From assembly GCF_963666675.1 (NCBI RefSeq), contig NZ_OY762929.1, forward strand, positions 4,808,001 to 4,872,000: a stretch of 64,000 nucleotides of DNA, written 5' to 3'. Below, piece after piece: positions 17,906-25,665 of the stretch. Each line of letters begins with the position of its first letter. Position 1 is the stretch's first letter. Both the position numbers and the translations under genes were made by a program. This DNA comes from an uncultured Desulfobacter sp. Its GTDB lineage: Bacteria > Desulfobacterota > Desulfobacteria > Desulfobacterales > Desulfobacteraceae. Under the pieces are notes generated by a model. The model ran no database searches and was not told the origin of the DNA. It saw nothing but the letters and a program-made list of their open reading frames with translations.

Positions 17906-18583
17906 CTATTCCCCATCCTCGCTTTTATGAAATTTAATCTCCTCATACCGCTTACGTTCTTTCCCTTGGAAATCTTTTACGTTTTCTTCAATTTTAATTC
18001 CGTCCTGGGTGATGGCGGTCACCCGCCCGCCATTGGGCCCGATATAGGTACCAACGACAACTTCATACCCTTTACCGGTCGCTTCTTCCACCATGGCAAT
18101 GGTCCGGTTCTGCATTTCAACCACCGCCACCAGCTTAACCTGGCTTAACGCCAGTTTTTCCAAGGGGGTCAATGTTCGCTTGGGCTTTGCATCCCTGGAT
18201 GCCCCCCCCCCGCCGGACGCGTTCTCTTCGGCAATCAAAGGGACAAACGGATCCACCCGGCCTTTGGTGTCATATTTTGCCATTTCTTTAAAAATACCTA
18301 CCTTTTGCAGCCCCGAGTCTCCATCATTGAGATCCCCGATTGGTTTGTCATGAACCAAATCCTGGGCTGATTCCATATCAGGTATAGGTGCCTGTTTTTT
18401 CCCGCCATCTTCTGAAACAACTGTTTGGGTTACCGGTGGTTTTGATTTGGCAATGGGCTTGGAAATCACCTGGGGCGGTTTTGTCAATTTCGGTGTTGGT
18501 GCCTGCTCCTCGTTACAGGCAGATACCATCAACAACGCAACCCCCAAGCCGGTTGCCCAACAGATCTTAATTCGTTTTTCCAT
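17906..18583 (-). CDS. pilP: Type IV pilus lipoprotein PilP
   Basis: PilP links the inner-membrane PilMNO complex to the PilQ secretin. The 225-residue lipoprotein has a signal with lipobox MVSAC (Cys23), a long unstructured Pro/Lys-rich linker (about 25-100) and the C-terminal beta HR domain: GRVDPFVPLI, LTPLEKLALSQVKLVAVV, then KGYEVVVGTYIGPNGGRVTA and a terminal EIKFHK. This matches PilP in length and motif order. A tract of nine C residues at about 18200-18208 encodes Gly codons and might be prone to slippage. It lies 11 bp after pilO and its stop is followed within 1 bp by the preferred pilQ start. Confidence 0.93.
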   Translation of the reverse strand: MEKRIKICWATGLGVALLMVSACNEEQAPTPKLTKPPQVISKPIAKSKPPVTQTVVSEDGGKKQAPIPDMESAQDLVHDKPIGDLNDGDSGLQKVGIFKEMAKYDTKGRVDPFVPLIAEENASGGGGASRDAKPKRTLTPLEKLALSQVKLVAVVEMQNRTIAMVEEATGKGYEVVVGTYIGPNGGRVTAITQDGIKIEENVKDFQGKERKRYEEIKFHKSEDGE

Positions 18584-18594
18584 ATCCCGCGCCT

Positions 18595-19266
18595 CTACCC
18601 TTTCCTGTGTCTTTTTTTACCTTTCTTGCCGGTACGCCCATCATCCTTGGGTTCAACAAACATATAGGTGACTGCCACGCATTTCATCTGGATGTTGTTT
18701 CTGTCGGCAGCAGTTTTCCTTGAATCTTGGTTCATCTCAATATTCGACATGTTGACGATACGATTTAGCCCTGCAACCCGGTAAAAAAATTCAGCCATCT
18801 GATGATAACGACCCGCAACCGTCATGGACAAAGGGATTTCTATATAGGACGATTTTTGTACCATGTTCTGGGGTGCAAACAACTGGACCTCAAGCCCGGC
18901 ATCTCTGCCCGCCTTGGATATTTCATCCAGCAAGGAGGGCAATTCTCTTTTATCCGGCAAAGCGGTCATGGCAATGTTGAACTTTTCCTGGGCCTGGGCC
19001 ATCTGGGCCTCCACTTTTTTAAGGGCGGCAGCTTTGATTTTGTACGTCGACAAAAGATTTTTCTGTGTCTCCAGATCCTGCCTGGCAGCCGTAAGGGCAT
19101 CAAGCTTTGGGCCAAGCAAAAAGAAATAGAAGCCGGCACCAATGACGGCCACTGTGCCCAGACAGATAAGCAGACGCTGAATTTTTGTCAACGCCCCTAT
19201 TTTTTCAAACAGCGCATCTATCTTTTCTCTATATTTACCAGCACTGCTGCTCTCTTTCCCGGCCAT
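18595..19266 (-). CDS. pilO: Type IV pilus inner-membrane protein PilO
   Basis: PilO pairs with PilN in the alignment subcomplex of the pilus machine. The 223-residue protein has a short cytoplasmic N-terminus, one membrane helix (RLLICLGTVAVIGAGFYFFL, about 34-53), a coiled coil (about 60-105: DALTAARQDLETQKNLLSTYK ...) and a ferredoxin-like periplasmic core (LPSLLDEISKAGRDAGLEV ... MTVAGRYHQMAEFFYRVAGL, NRIVNMSNI). The C-terminus is basic (GRTGKKGKKRHRKG). Its ATG overlaps the pilN stop (TAATG), showing translational coupling. Confidence 0.92.
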   Translation of the reverse strand: MAGKESSSAGKYREKIDALFEKIGALTKIQRLLICLGTVAVIGAGFYFFLLGPKLDALTAARQDLETQKNLLSTYKIKAAALKKVEAQMAQAQEKFNIAMTALPDKRELPSLLDEISKAGRDAGLEVQLFAPQNMVQKSSYIEIPLSMTVAGRYHQMAEFFYRVAGLNRIVNMSNIEMNQDSRKTAADRNNIQMKCVAVTYMFVEPKDDGRTGKKGKKRHRKG

Positions 19267-19856
19267 TATTTTTTCCTTTTTGGGGATTTTTTATCCGAAT
19301 CTGCCTGTTCAGGCGATCTCCTTGTACAGGATATTTCAAATTCCTTTAACCGGATGTTATTGTCAAACACCCTTGTCTGCGACCGCTTTAGGTCTACAGC
19401 GCCAAACAACTGAGAACCTTCAAGCTTTCTCATGAAATCGGCAATGGTGGGGTTATCAAAGGCAACCCCTTTTAAAAAAACGGTCTGGGCCTTTGCACTC
19501 ACGCTGGACAACCACATTTTTGTTTTTACAATTCTGTCTGCCAGCTGCTCCAGTAAAATCTGCTTCTCGTTTCTTTGTTTTTTTAAATTTTCGACGATGG
19601 CCAGTTTACTCTCCAGGATCGACAAATTCTTCTTGATTTGTGACACCCGATCCGCCTTCTTTTTGTACCTAAGGCTTTCGGCCTTTACCTGGGCAGTCTC
19701 ATTTTTTGTCTGATCAATTTCATTATTCAACAAAAAAGCCCCCCACCCAAGTGCCAAAAAAATAAAAACAAGGGAAAGGAAAAATATGGATACCTGGCGA
19801 CGAATATTCTCCTTTTTCCTGGCAAGCCTGAACGGCAACAGATTGATTCGTATCAT
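19266..19856 (-). CDS. pilN: Type IV pilus inner-membrane protein PilN
   Basis: PilN is the partner of PilO; its cytoplasmic N-terminal motif binds PilM. The 196-residue protein opens with MIRINLLPFRLARKKENIRR, the PilM-docking signature (INLLP). One membrane helix follows at about 24-45 (IFFLSLVFIFLALGWGAFLL), then a coiled coil (about 48-105) and a small periplasmic domain with VFLKGVAFDNPTIADFMRKL. Its start overlaps the pilM stop by 4 nt (ATGA) and its stop overlaps the pilO start, so the four proteins should be made in step. Confidence 0.93.
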   Translation of the reverse strand: MIRINLLPFRLARKKENIRRQVSIFFLSLVFIFLALGWGAFLLNNEIDQTKNETAQVKAESLRYKKKADRVSQIKKNLSILESKLAIVENLKKQRNEKQILLEQLADRIVKTKMWLSSVSAKAQTVFLKGVAFDNPTIADFMRKLEGSQLFGAVDLKRSQTRVFDNNIRLKEFEISCTRRSPEQADSDKKSPKRKK

Positions 19857-20911
19857 TTGTCATTCACCCGTCTCATGGCAAGCCCCAATGCAATGGGGGC
19901 CAGAAGCTGGTATGCTTCCAATTCGCCAAGTTGTGTTGAATCGCTGACCAGTCCGGCAAAGGGGTTAATCTTTGACACCGTTACCTTCAGCGCGTTAGTC
20001 AATTTTTCAGACAGCAGGTCTATGAAGCCACCCCCGCCGCTGATAACAACATGCTCAACCCCGGCATTGCCGGGGCTGGATTCAAAGGTATATACCACCT
20101 CGCTGATATCCGAACACCAGTCGCCGACAACCATCTCATACAGCTCGTTCAATTCCTGTTCCGATTCCGGAGAATCAACTTCCCCGATGATAATCTGCAA
20201 TGCCTTTTCCCGATCAACATCAAGCCGCTCGCTGACAACGGAGACCAGTTGATCGCATCCATTGGTCATATCACGCATCATAATGGAATTGTTGTTCTGA
20301 AGTATATTTACACTTGTTTTGGAGGCCCCCACATCAAGCAACAGGGTAATACGCCCATGATCAACATCGGGAAGAATTTCATAAACATTTTGAAGCGCGA
20401 ACGCATCCACATCAATAATAACGGGATTAAGGCCCGCCATCTGAATCAGCGCAACATATTCATCCACCAGGTCCTGCCGTACCGCCACAAGAAGTACATT
20501 CATCTGCTCGGCAGAGTACTCGCTGTCACCCAGGATCTGATAATCGATATTAACATCATCTATATCGTAGGGAATATATTGCTCGGCCTCTGCCCGGATA
20601 TTTTTATGCAGCTGATCATCAGGCACCTTTGCTGTACTGATGGTCTTGACAACCACCGAATGGCCGCCGGTGGAAAGGGCCACATTTTTTTCCTTAATTT
20701 TTTCCGACTGAAATAAGTCGCGAATAATGTCGGCCAGCCCCTCCATATCGGCGATCCGCCCTTCCTGAATCATGCCTTCGGGGACCTTTGCGATGCCGAA
20801 CTTATGGAGCGAACGGCCCTTTTTAGTCGTCTTCAATTCGGCTACTTTGACGAAAGCAGCCCCAATGTCCAAGCCTACAAGATGACTTTTTTTTCCGAAT
20901 ACCATACGCAT
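19853..20911 (-). CDS. pilM: Type IV pilus assembly ATPase-like protein PilM
   Basis: PilM is an actin/FtsA-like cytoplasmic protein that binds ATP and the PilN tail, linking the motor ATPases to the envelope part of the pilus machine. The 352-residue protein begins KKSHLVGLDIGAAFVKVAEL (phosphate 1 motif) and has LLLDVGASKTSVNILQNN (phosphate 2) and HVVISGGGGFIDLLSEKLT (adenosine motif). Both ATG 20911 and ATG 20905 are possible; a GGGGATAG site favours the second by spacing. It is the first gene of the pilMNOPQ operon, and a candidate promoter lies about 80 bp upstream. Confidence 0.94.
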   Translation of the reverse strand: MRMVFGKKSHLVGLDIGAAFVKVAELKTTKKGRSLHKFGIAKVPEGMIQEGRIADMEGLADIIRDLFQSEKIKEKNVALSTGGHSVVVKTISTAKVPDDQLHKNIRAEAEQYIPYDIDDVNIDYQILGDSEYSAEQMNVLLVAVRQDLVDEYVALIQMAGLNPVIIDVDAFALQNVYEILPDVDHGRITLLLDVGASKTSVNILQNNNSIMMRDMTNGCDQLVSVVSERLDVDREKALQIIIGEVDSPESEQELNELYEMVVGDWCSDISEVVYTFESSPGNAGVEHVVISGGGGFIDLLSEKLTNALKVTVSKINPFAGLVSDSTQLGELEAYQLLAPIALGLAMRRVNDK

Positions 20912-20989
20912 CTATCCCCAATGGCAGCTGTCGCAAAGGATGTGAATTAAGAATTAAAATAAAAATTATTGATATCCAACATTATTATA

Positions 20990-21019
20990 ACTATATATTT
21001 GATACGAATATGGATGCAA
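20990..21019 (-). promoter_or_regulatory. Candidate sigma-70 promoter for pilMNOPQ
   Basis: On the minus strand TTGCAT (complement of 21014-21019) is followed after 18 bp by TATAGT (complement of 20990-20995), about 80 bp upstream of pilM. The region is very AT-rich, so the match is suggestive only. It lies in the 229-bp gap between pilM and the divergent histidine kinase. Confidence 0.4.
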
Positions 21020-21140
21020 AGTCAAGCAGAATCAAACTGTTTAACGGATTGACCCCTAAAAAAAGAAAGTATTGATCAAATCAAACACCTCTCAAAATAT
21101 GAATTTATTTTCATAACAAAGGTGCAAAAAACGGATTAAT

Positions 21141-22571
21141 GTGAAAAAAAAGCAGCAAAACGAACCCGGCAAATCCGGCACCCGACCTTTTGTTCTCGTT
21201 AAGGCCTTCACCGTCTCAAGCCTTGTTGTCATGTTGACGGCAACCATTGTTATTGCCGCATTAAATGCCCACTGGGTGCGAAAAATACTGCTGGAAAAGA
21301 GTAAAGAGTATAACCGGCTGCTGGTGGAAAATTTAAATCATCAGATATTTTTAAGATTTGTATGGCCCGTGGTGTTCAAGCAAGGCGAGATAAAATTGCG
21401 GGAACCCGGCCAGTATCGACTTCTTGATACGGTTGTCAAAAGCACCCTGCACAGCTTTCATGTGGAAATGGTTAATATATACGCAACGGACAATGTGATT
21501 GCCTACAGCCTGGATAAAACCCAGATCGGTAAAAAAAATGCCGGTGGTGTTCACTATGAAAAAGCCATGAAAAAGGAAGTAATTTCCAAGCTTGTTCAGC
21601 AGGGCAACTGGATGGAACTGACGTTCTGGTTTCCCAAAGAGACCAAAATCGTGACCTTTGCACCTTTAATGCAGGAAGTACAACTCACCCGGGAAAAAGA
21701 CAGAACGGTCATCGGCGTTATAGAGATTATCAGGGATGTATCCGATGATTATCAGAAGGTGTTCAAACTCCAGGGTTTGATTGTCGTCAGCTGTGCCACC
21801 ATCATGGGCATTCTGTTTCTCATTCTCCGGTTTGTGGTGAAACATGGGGAAAATATCATTGAACGCAGGGCGGAAGAACGGCTCAAACTCGAAGAAAAAC
21901 TGCGCCGGACGGAACACCTGTCCGCCATCGGAGAAATGACGGCCGGCGTATCACACGAAATTCGCAACCCCCTGGGCATTATCAAAAGCTCTGCGCAGCT
22001 GATGCAAAAAAAGATGGCGAGACTGGACCCCACCAGCAGTATTCCCGGGATCATTGTTGAAGAATCCACCCGTTTAGACCGCATCATCACAGATTTCCTT
22101 GATTTTGCAAAACCTAAAATCGCAGACCTAAGACCCTGCAGTCTGGAAGAGATCATAGATAAAAACATTGCCTTTTTATCGTCTTCGGATGAGCACAAAG
22201 AGATTAAAATCATCCGGGAATACCAGGACGCCCCGAACATTCTTGGTGATCCGGCCATGCTCTACCAGGCCTTTTTAAATATTTTGCTCAATGCATTCCA
22301 GGCAATGGATCAAACGAATGGGCGCATCACCGTCACCACATGGCATGGGACCGGGTTTGTCCACGCAGACTTTACGGATACGGGTCCGGGCATTGACGAA
22401 GAGATTCTGAAAAAAATCTGGACACCCTTCTTTACCACCAAGGAGATGGGAACCGGTTTAGGTCTTGGTATTATAAAAAACATCATTCAAGCGCACCAGG
22501 GGGAGATCAACATAACCAATGCCGAACCCTGCGGAACCCGGGTGGAGATACGTCTACCCTTAGCGCCGTAA
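21141..22571 (+). CDS. Membrane sensor histidine kinase (AtoS/ZraS-like architecture)
   Basis: The 476-residue kinase has one membrane helix at about 19-43, a periplasmic sensor region of about 165 residues (single Cache-like by size), a second helix at 212-233, a coiled linker, a HisKA domain with the phospho-acceptor His272 in GEMTAGVSHEIRNPLG, and a HATPase domain with N box NILLNAFQAM, G1 DTGPGID, F box TPFFTTK and G2 GTGLGLGII. It is not PilS-like, because PilS has six N-terminal helices. The start is GTG 21141 with a weak ribosome site. It lies 17 bp upstream of an NtrC-family regulator, which is surely its partner. The stimulus is unknown. Confidence 0.92.
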   Translation: MKKKQQNEPGKSGTRPFVLVKAFTVSSLVVMLTATIVIAALNAHWVRKILLEKSKEYNRLLVENLNHQIFLRFVWPVVFKQGEIKLREPGQYRLLDTVVKSTLHSFHVEMVNIYATDNVIAYSLDKTQIGKKNAGGVHYEKAMKKEVISKLVQQGNWMELTFWFPKETKIVTFAPLMQEVQLTREKDRTVIGVIEIIRDVSDDYQKVFKLQGLIVVSCATIMGILFLILRFVVKHGENIIERRAEERLKLEEKLRRTEHLSAIGEMTAGVSHEIRNPLGIIKSSAQLMQKKMARLDPTSSIPGIIVEESTRLDRIITDFLDFAKPKIADLRPCSLEEIIDKNIAFLSSSDEHKEIKIIREYQDAPNILGDPAMLYQAFLNILLNAFQAMDQTNGRITVTTWHGTGFVHADFTDTGPGIDEEILKKIWTPFFTTKEMGTGLGLGIIKNIIQAHQGEINITNAEPCGTRVEIRLPLAP

Positions 22572-22588
22572 TATATTCTGGAGTTATA

Positions 22589-23980
22589 ATGGAACGCATA
22601 CTAATTGTAGATGACGAAAAACACTACCCGATGATCATCGGTGAAGTGCTGAGCGAAGAAGGGTATACCCCGTTCACCGCATCAAGCGGGATGGAAGCAC
22701 TGGACATCCTGAACACCCAGCCCATTGACCTGGTCTTATCCGATGTCAAGATGCCGGGCATGTCCGGTATCGACCTGTTGGAAAAGGCCAAACAGATCAA
22801 ACCCGATATTCCGGTGATCATCATGACGGCATTCGGCAGCGTGGAAAAGGCTGTGGAGGCCATGCACAAGGGCGCCTACACATTTATTTTAAAACCCTTT
22901 GAAAACGAAGCCCTCATTGCCCACATTGCCAAAGCCCTGTCCATGTCCAAAATTGTCCGGGAGAACACCCGTCTTAAAGACGCCATCCGCTCCCGGTATC
23001 ATTTTGACAACATCATCGGTAAAAGCAAACCCATGCAGAATCTGTACGAAATCATCAAAAAAGTTGCCCCGACAAGCGCCTCCGTGCTCGTTGAAGGCGA
23101 AAGCGGCACAGGCAAGGAACTTGTGGCCAAATCGATTCACTACAACAGTTTAAGAAAAGATCAGCCCTTGATTGCAGTGAACTGCTCCGCCTTTGCCGAG
23201 TCTCTTTTGGAGAGCGAACTTTTCGGGCATGAGAAAGGCGCCTTCACCGGTGCGGTGGGATTAAAAAAAGGCCGGTTTGAAATGGCGGATAAAGGGACAC
23301 TGTTTCTGGATGAAATCGGGGAACTGCCCATGCAGCTCCAGGTGAAACTATTGCGAGTCCTCCAGGAACGAACTGTGGAGCGGGTTGGCGGGACTGAAAG
23401 CCTGCCTGTGGATTTCAGACTCATTGCCGCCACCAACAAAATACTGGAAGACGAAGTTAAAAAAGGCAATTTCAGAGAAGACCTGTACTATCGTCTCAAC
23501 GTGGTCAAAGCCAAAATTCCTCCCCTGCGTGACAGGTTGGAGGACATTCTGTTGCTTATCAATCACTTCATCGAAAAATACACACAGGGTCCGGAAGCGG
23601 CCGGGGGGGTCTCAGGGATAGACAAAGAGGCAGTTCAGCGATTGTGTGATTATGAGTGGAAAGGCAATGTCAGGGAGCTGGAAAATGTCATTGAAAGGTC
23701 CGTCATCCTGGCTCCGGGCAGCATGATCACGGTTGCGGACCTGCCGGGCCAAATCCGTAATCCGAAATCCGGCACACTTCAACTGGACGGTATCCCTGAC
23801 GGTGTTGGTCTTTCCGAGACTCTGGCAGCAGTGGAGAAAAGAATGATCCTGCGGGCAATGAAAATGACCGGCAATGTCCAGACAAAAGCGGCAAAGATCC
23901 TTGGCATAGGGAAAAGCGGATTGAATCAGAAATTAAAAAAATTCAATATAGACAAGGAGTTGAAACTCGACAGTAAATAA
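22589..23980 (+). CDS. NtrC-family sigma-54 response regulator (enhancer-binding protein)
   Basis: This 463-residue protein activates sigma-54 RNA polymerase when phosphorylated. Receiver domain (1-120): acidic pair Asp8/Asp9, phospho-acceptor Asp52 in LVLSDVKMPGMSG and Lys102 in FILKPFE. AAA+ domain (about 140-370): Walker A GESGTGKE at 170-177, the sigma-54 contact loop GAFTGA at 217-222, Walker B GTLFLDEIGELP, and an R-finger region (RLNVVKAKIPPLRDR). A Fis-type helix-turn-helix ends the protein (VQTKAAKILGIGKSGLNQKL). It is paired with the kinase upstream. The gene is followed immediately by two palindromes and a sigma-54 promoter, which suggests its nearest target is the short transcript described at 24219-24294. 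The divergent pilM promoter looks sigma-70-like, so control of the pilus operon is unproven. Confidence 0.95.
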   Translation: MERILIVDDEKHYPMIIGEVLSEEGYTPFTASSGMEALDILNTQPIDLVLSDVKMPGMSGIDLLEKAKQIKPDIPVIIMTAFGSVEKAVEAMHKGAYTFILKPFENEALIAHIAKALSMSKIVRENTRLKDAIRSRYHFDNIIGKSKPMQNLYEIIKKVAPTSASVLVEGESGTGKELVAKSIHYNSLRKDQPLIAVNCSAFAESLLESELFGHEKGAFTGAVGLKKGRFEMADKGTLFLDEIGELPMQLQVKLLRVLQERTVERVGGTESLPVDFRLIAATNKILEDEVKKGNFREDLYYRLNVVKAKIPPLRDRLEDILLLINHFIEKYTQGPEAAGGVSGIDKEAVQRLCDYEWKGNVRELENVIERSVILAPGSMITVADLPGQIRNPKSGTLQLDGIPDGVGLSETLAAVEKRMILRAMKMTGNVQTKAAKILGIGKSGLNQKLKKFNIDKELKLDSK

Positions 23981-23987
23981 TACAGAA

Positions 23988-24013
23988 CCAGGGTTCAAAA
24001 TTTTGAACCCTGG
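23988..24013. promoter_or_regulatory. Perfect 26-bp palindrome, candidate enhancer site 1
   Basis: The 26 bases are perfectly self-complementary about the centre 24000/24001, with core GTTCAAAATTTTGAAC at 23993-24008. The same 16-bp core recurs at 24069-24084. It starts 7 bp after the stop codon of the NtrC-family regulator and lies about 205 bp upstream of the sigma-54 -12 element. No T-run follows, so it is a poor terminator. A dimeric Fis-type HTH protein would bind such a site. Confidence 0.6.
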
Positions 24014-24066
24014 AGAAGATCGTCATTTGGGGAGAATACTTTCTTTTCAAAAAAATAAACCATTTC

Positions 24067-24086
24067 AAGTTCAAAATTTTGAACTT
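24067..24086. promoter_or_regulatory. Perfect 20-bp palindrome, candidate enhancer site 2
   Basis: AAGTTCAAAATTTTGAACTT is perfectly palindromic and shares the 16-bp core of the site at 23988-24013. The centres are 76 bp apart, close to seven helical turns. It lies about 130 bp upstream of the sigma-54 -12 element, a normal enhancer distance for NtrC-type activators. Confidence 0.6.
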
Positions 24087-24192
24087 TTTCATAGTCCCCC
24101 CACACCCCTGAGGCAAATCACTGTCTCAAAGGCAAAAAATAAACTTTATTTTTTCAAACAGATAGAAGCAATCACTGATATTTTTATTGAAA

Positions 24193-24208
24193 TGGCAAGA
24201 GATTTGCA
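24193..24208 (+). promoter_or_regulatory. Sigma-54 (-24/-12) promoter
   Basis: TGGCAAGAGATTTGCA matches the consensus TGGCACGNNNNTTGCA at every defined position except one, with GG and GC exactly 12 bp apart. The predicted start of transcription is about 24219. No open reading frame with a ribosome site lies downstream before the terminator at 24262-24295, so the product should be a short RNA. Confidence 0.75.
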
Positions 24209-24218
24209 ATTAATAGCT

Positions 24219-24294
24219 TTCACTAACCAAAGGTTAGTTTTTCATCTTTTTTTCCTTTTCTAAAAAAGGCTGCCCGCCCAGGCAGCCTTTTTTA
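24219..24294 (+). ncRNA. Predicted sigma-54-dependent small RNA (about 75 nt)
   Basis: The start is inferred 12 bp after the GC of the sigma-54 promoter and the end from the intrinsic terminator. The RNA would have a 5' hairpin (ACTAACC at 24222-24228 with GGTTAGT at 24232-24238, 3-nt loop), a pyrimidine-only-type single-stranded linker (24239-24261) and a 3' GC-rich terminator hairpin (24268-24287) with a U-run, the standard layout of an Hfq-type sRNA. The linker is complementary to a translation initiation region of the form AAGGA-N7-ATGAAAAA. Location behind an NtrC-family gene parallels Qrr1 beside luxO and GlmY beside glrKR. Existence and targets are inferred only; no similar RNA is known to me. 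Confidence 0.5.
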
Positions 24295-24295
24295 G
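24262..24295. terminator. Strong bidirectional intrinsic terminator
   Basis: GGCTGCC (24268-24274) pairs with GGCAGCC (24281-24287) across a 6-nt loop. Six A residues precede and six T residues follow, so it works on both strands. It ends the predicted small RNA on the plus strand and the TPR protein gene (stop at 24304) on the minus strand. Confidence 0.9.
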
Positions 24296-24303
24296 TTTAT
24301 ACG

Positions 24304-24996
24304 CTATTTAATCCAGGCTTCGGCTATATCCTTATACATTGAAGGAACCGGGCTTTCGGCAATTTTTTCATACATTTGACGACCGGCATCCAGATCATTG
24401 AGTTTTTCATAAATCTGGGCCAGGGCAAAGCGCGCGTCATTTTTTAAAAGATTTGACGGGCCCTGTTCCACACGCAGATAATAGGATTTTGCCTGATCGA
24501 AATCATTTTTCAATTCACTGATGGTTCCCAGGGCGCAAAGCAAAAAGTTCGTGACACCGGCTTTATCCCCCACCTTTGTCAGAGCCGTGGAATACAGGTC
24601 ATACGCCTGGTCATACGCTTTGGCATCAAAACATATTTTACCGAAATTAATCAGTGCCATGCGCCCGGCACTGGTGTTTGGATATTCATCAAAAAGTGTC
24701 TGAAAGTCCTCCTTAACGGCATCATACCCTTTGCGGGCATCCTGATTCTGGGAATATTGCGTTTCAAATGTTCTATAGGCGTTGGCCGCAAGTTCAGAGG
24801 CCTTGATTTCAGACTGTTTAAAACTGGACATAATCGCAGAAAAAACGACAACTACACCAACCAGCGTGCCGGCTGAAATCATCAACAATTTTTTATGGGC
24901 AGCAGCCCATTCGGCGGACTTGGCAAGACCCGCCTGGAACGGATCCATCTGGGCAAGCTCTTTTTTCCGCTCGTTTGATACACCTTGATTTGACAT
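24304..24996 (-). CDS. Membrane-anchored TPR protein (YfgM/CcmH-like organisation)
   Basis: The 230-residue protein has a cytoplasmic N-terminus, one membrane helix at about 37-58 (LLMISAGTLVGVVVVFSAIM) and a periplasmic domain with TPR-like helical repeats (FQTLFDEYPNTSAGRMALINF, AKAYDQAYDLYSTALTKVGD, DFDQAKSYYLRVEQGPS, LNDLDAGRQMYEKIAESP). This is the layout of YfgM-type proteins that associate with the Sec translocon and periplasmic chaperones, but similarity is structural and the role is not certain. The next gene upstream on this strand starts 38 bp from this start, in the same direction, so the two may be cotranscribed. Confidence 0.7.
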   Translation of the reverse strand: MSNQGVSNERKKELAQMDPFQAGLAKSAEWAAAHKKLLMISAGTLVGVVVVFSAIMSSFKQSEIKASELAANAYRTFETQYSQNQDARKGYDAVKEDFQTLFDEYPNTSAGRMALINFGKICFDAKAYDQAYDLYSTALTKVGDKAGVTNFLLCALGTISELKNDFDQAKSYYLRVEQGPSNLLKNDARFALAQIYEKLNDLDAGRQMYEKIAESPVPSMYKDIAEAWIK

Positions 24997-25033
24997 GAAG
25001 TTATTACCTTATAAAAATAGTTATTTACCCACT

Positions 25034-25489
25034 CTACCATACCAAACTTTTATATATCCAGCCGACCTCACCGTCAGCATGCTCAATTTTGATCCAATCC
25101 CCTTTACTGCTCAGCACTTTGAAAGGCACCCCCCGCTCCACTCTGAGCAGAATGTCAGCGGATTTATCCGGTTTTGAGCGGACATTACACTTTGATTTTA
25201 TTGAAATCACCGTATTGGTCTTTCCCAGCAGGCTTTTATGAATCCAGGCCGTATCCCCTTCAAAATCCTTTACCTCGTACCAATCCTTCTTTTTATTGAT
25301 CACAAGAAAAGGATGATATTTCTCCACCTGCCACAGCACCTTATATTTGGTTCCCGAACCGTTTCTCAAATTGGCAACAGAGGATATCACCGACAGTCGT
25401 TCCGAGGCCAAGGCAATTCCGGCATACAGGAAGACAAAAAGGCAACATACTGAAATGAATAGGACATGCTCTTTTTTCACACGATACAT
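25034..25489 (-). CDS. Exported protein with two bacterial SH3 domains
   Basis: The 151-residue protein starts at ATG 25489, which has a GGAGAT ribosome site 4 nt upstream; a TTG nine codons earlier has none. A signal peptide (about 1-29, HVLFISVCCLFVFLYAGIALA) is followed by two SH3b domains in tandem: LSVISSVANLRNGSGTKYKV ... WIHKSLL and VISIKSKCNVRSKPDKSADI ... GWIYKSLVW. Such domains commonly bind peptidoglycan or metal in the periplasm. It sits just upstream of the TPR membrane protein in the same orientation. No catalytic domain is present, so it may be an adaptor. Confidence 0.75.
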   Translation of the reverse strand: MYRVKKEHVLFISVCCLFVFLYAGIALASERLSVISSVANLRNGSGTKYKVLWQVEKYHPFLVINKKKDWYEVKDFEGDTAWIHKSLLGKTNTVISIKSKCNVRSKPDKSADILLRVERGVPFKVLSSKGDWIKIEHADGEVGWIYKSLVW

Positions 25490-25665
25490 AAATATCTCCG
25501 GTCGACTCAGTTTCAATCACGTCGTACCCGATATATCAGAAAAGCACCTTGTCATGCAAGGAATTGCGACGGTTTACCACAGTGCCGGCTTTGATAGGAG
25601 AACTTAAAATCCTTTAGCCTCCCCAATACCAGGAGCACGCCGTCTCGAGCACAAAAAAATAAAAA

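Noticed and set aside
20920..20940. TGGCAGCTGTCGCA upstream of pilM as a sigma-54 promoter
   Set aside because: GG and GC are 10 bp apart and not 12, and it is on the wrong strand for pilM.
24003..24263. 86-codon plus-strand ORF covering the twin palindromes and sigma-54 promoter
   Set aside because: It begins at TTG inside a palindrome, has no ribosome site, low-complexity sequence and no recognisable domain; the regulatory reading explains the DNA better.
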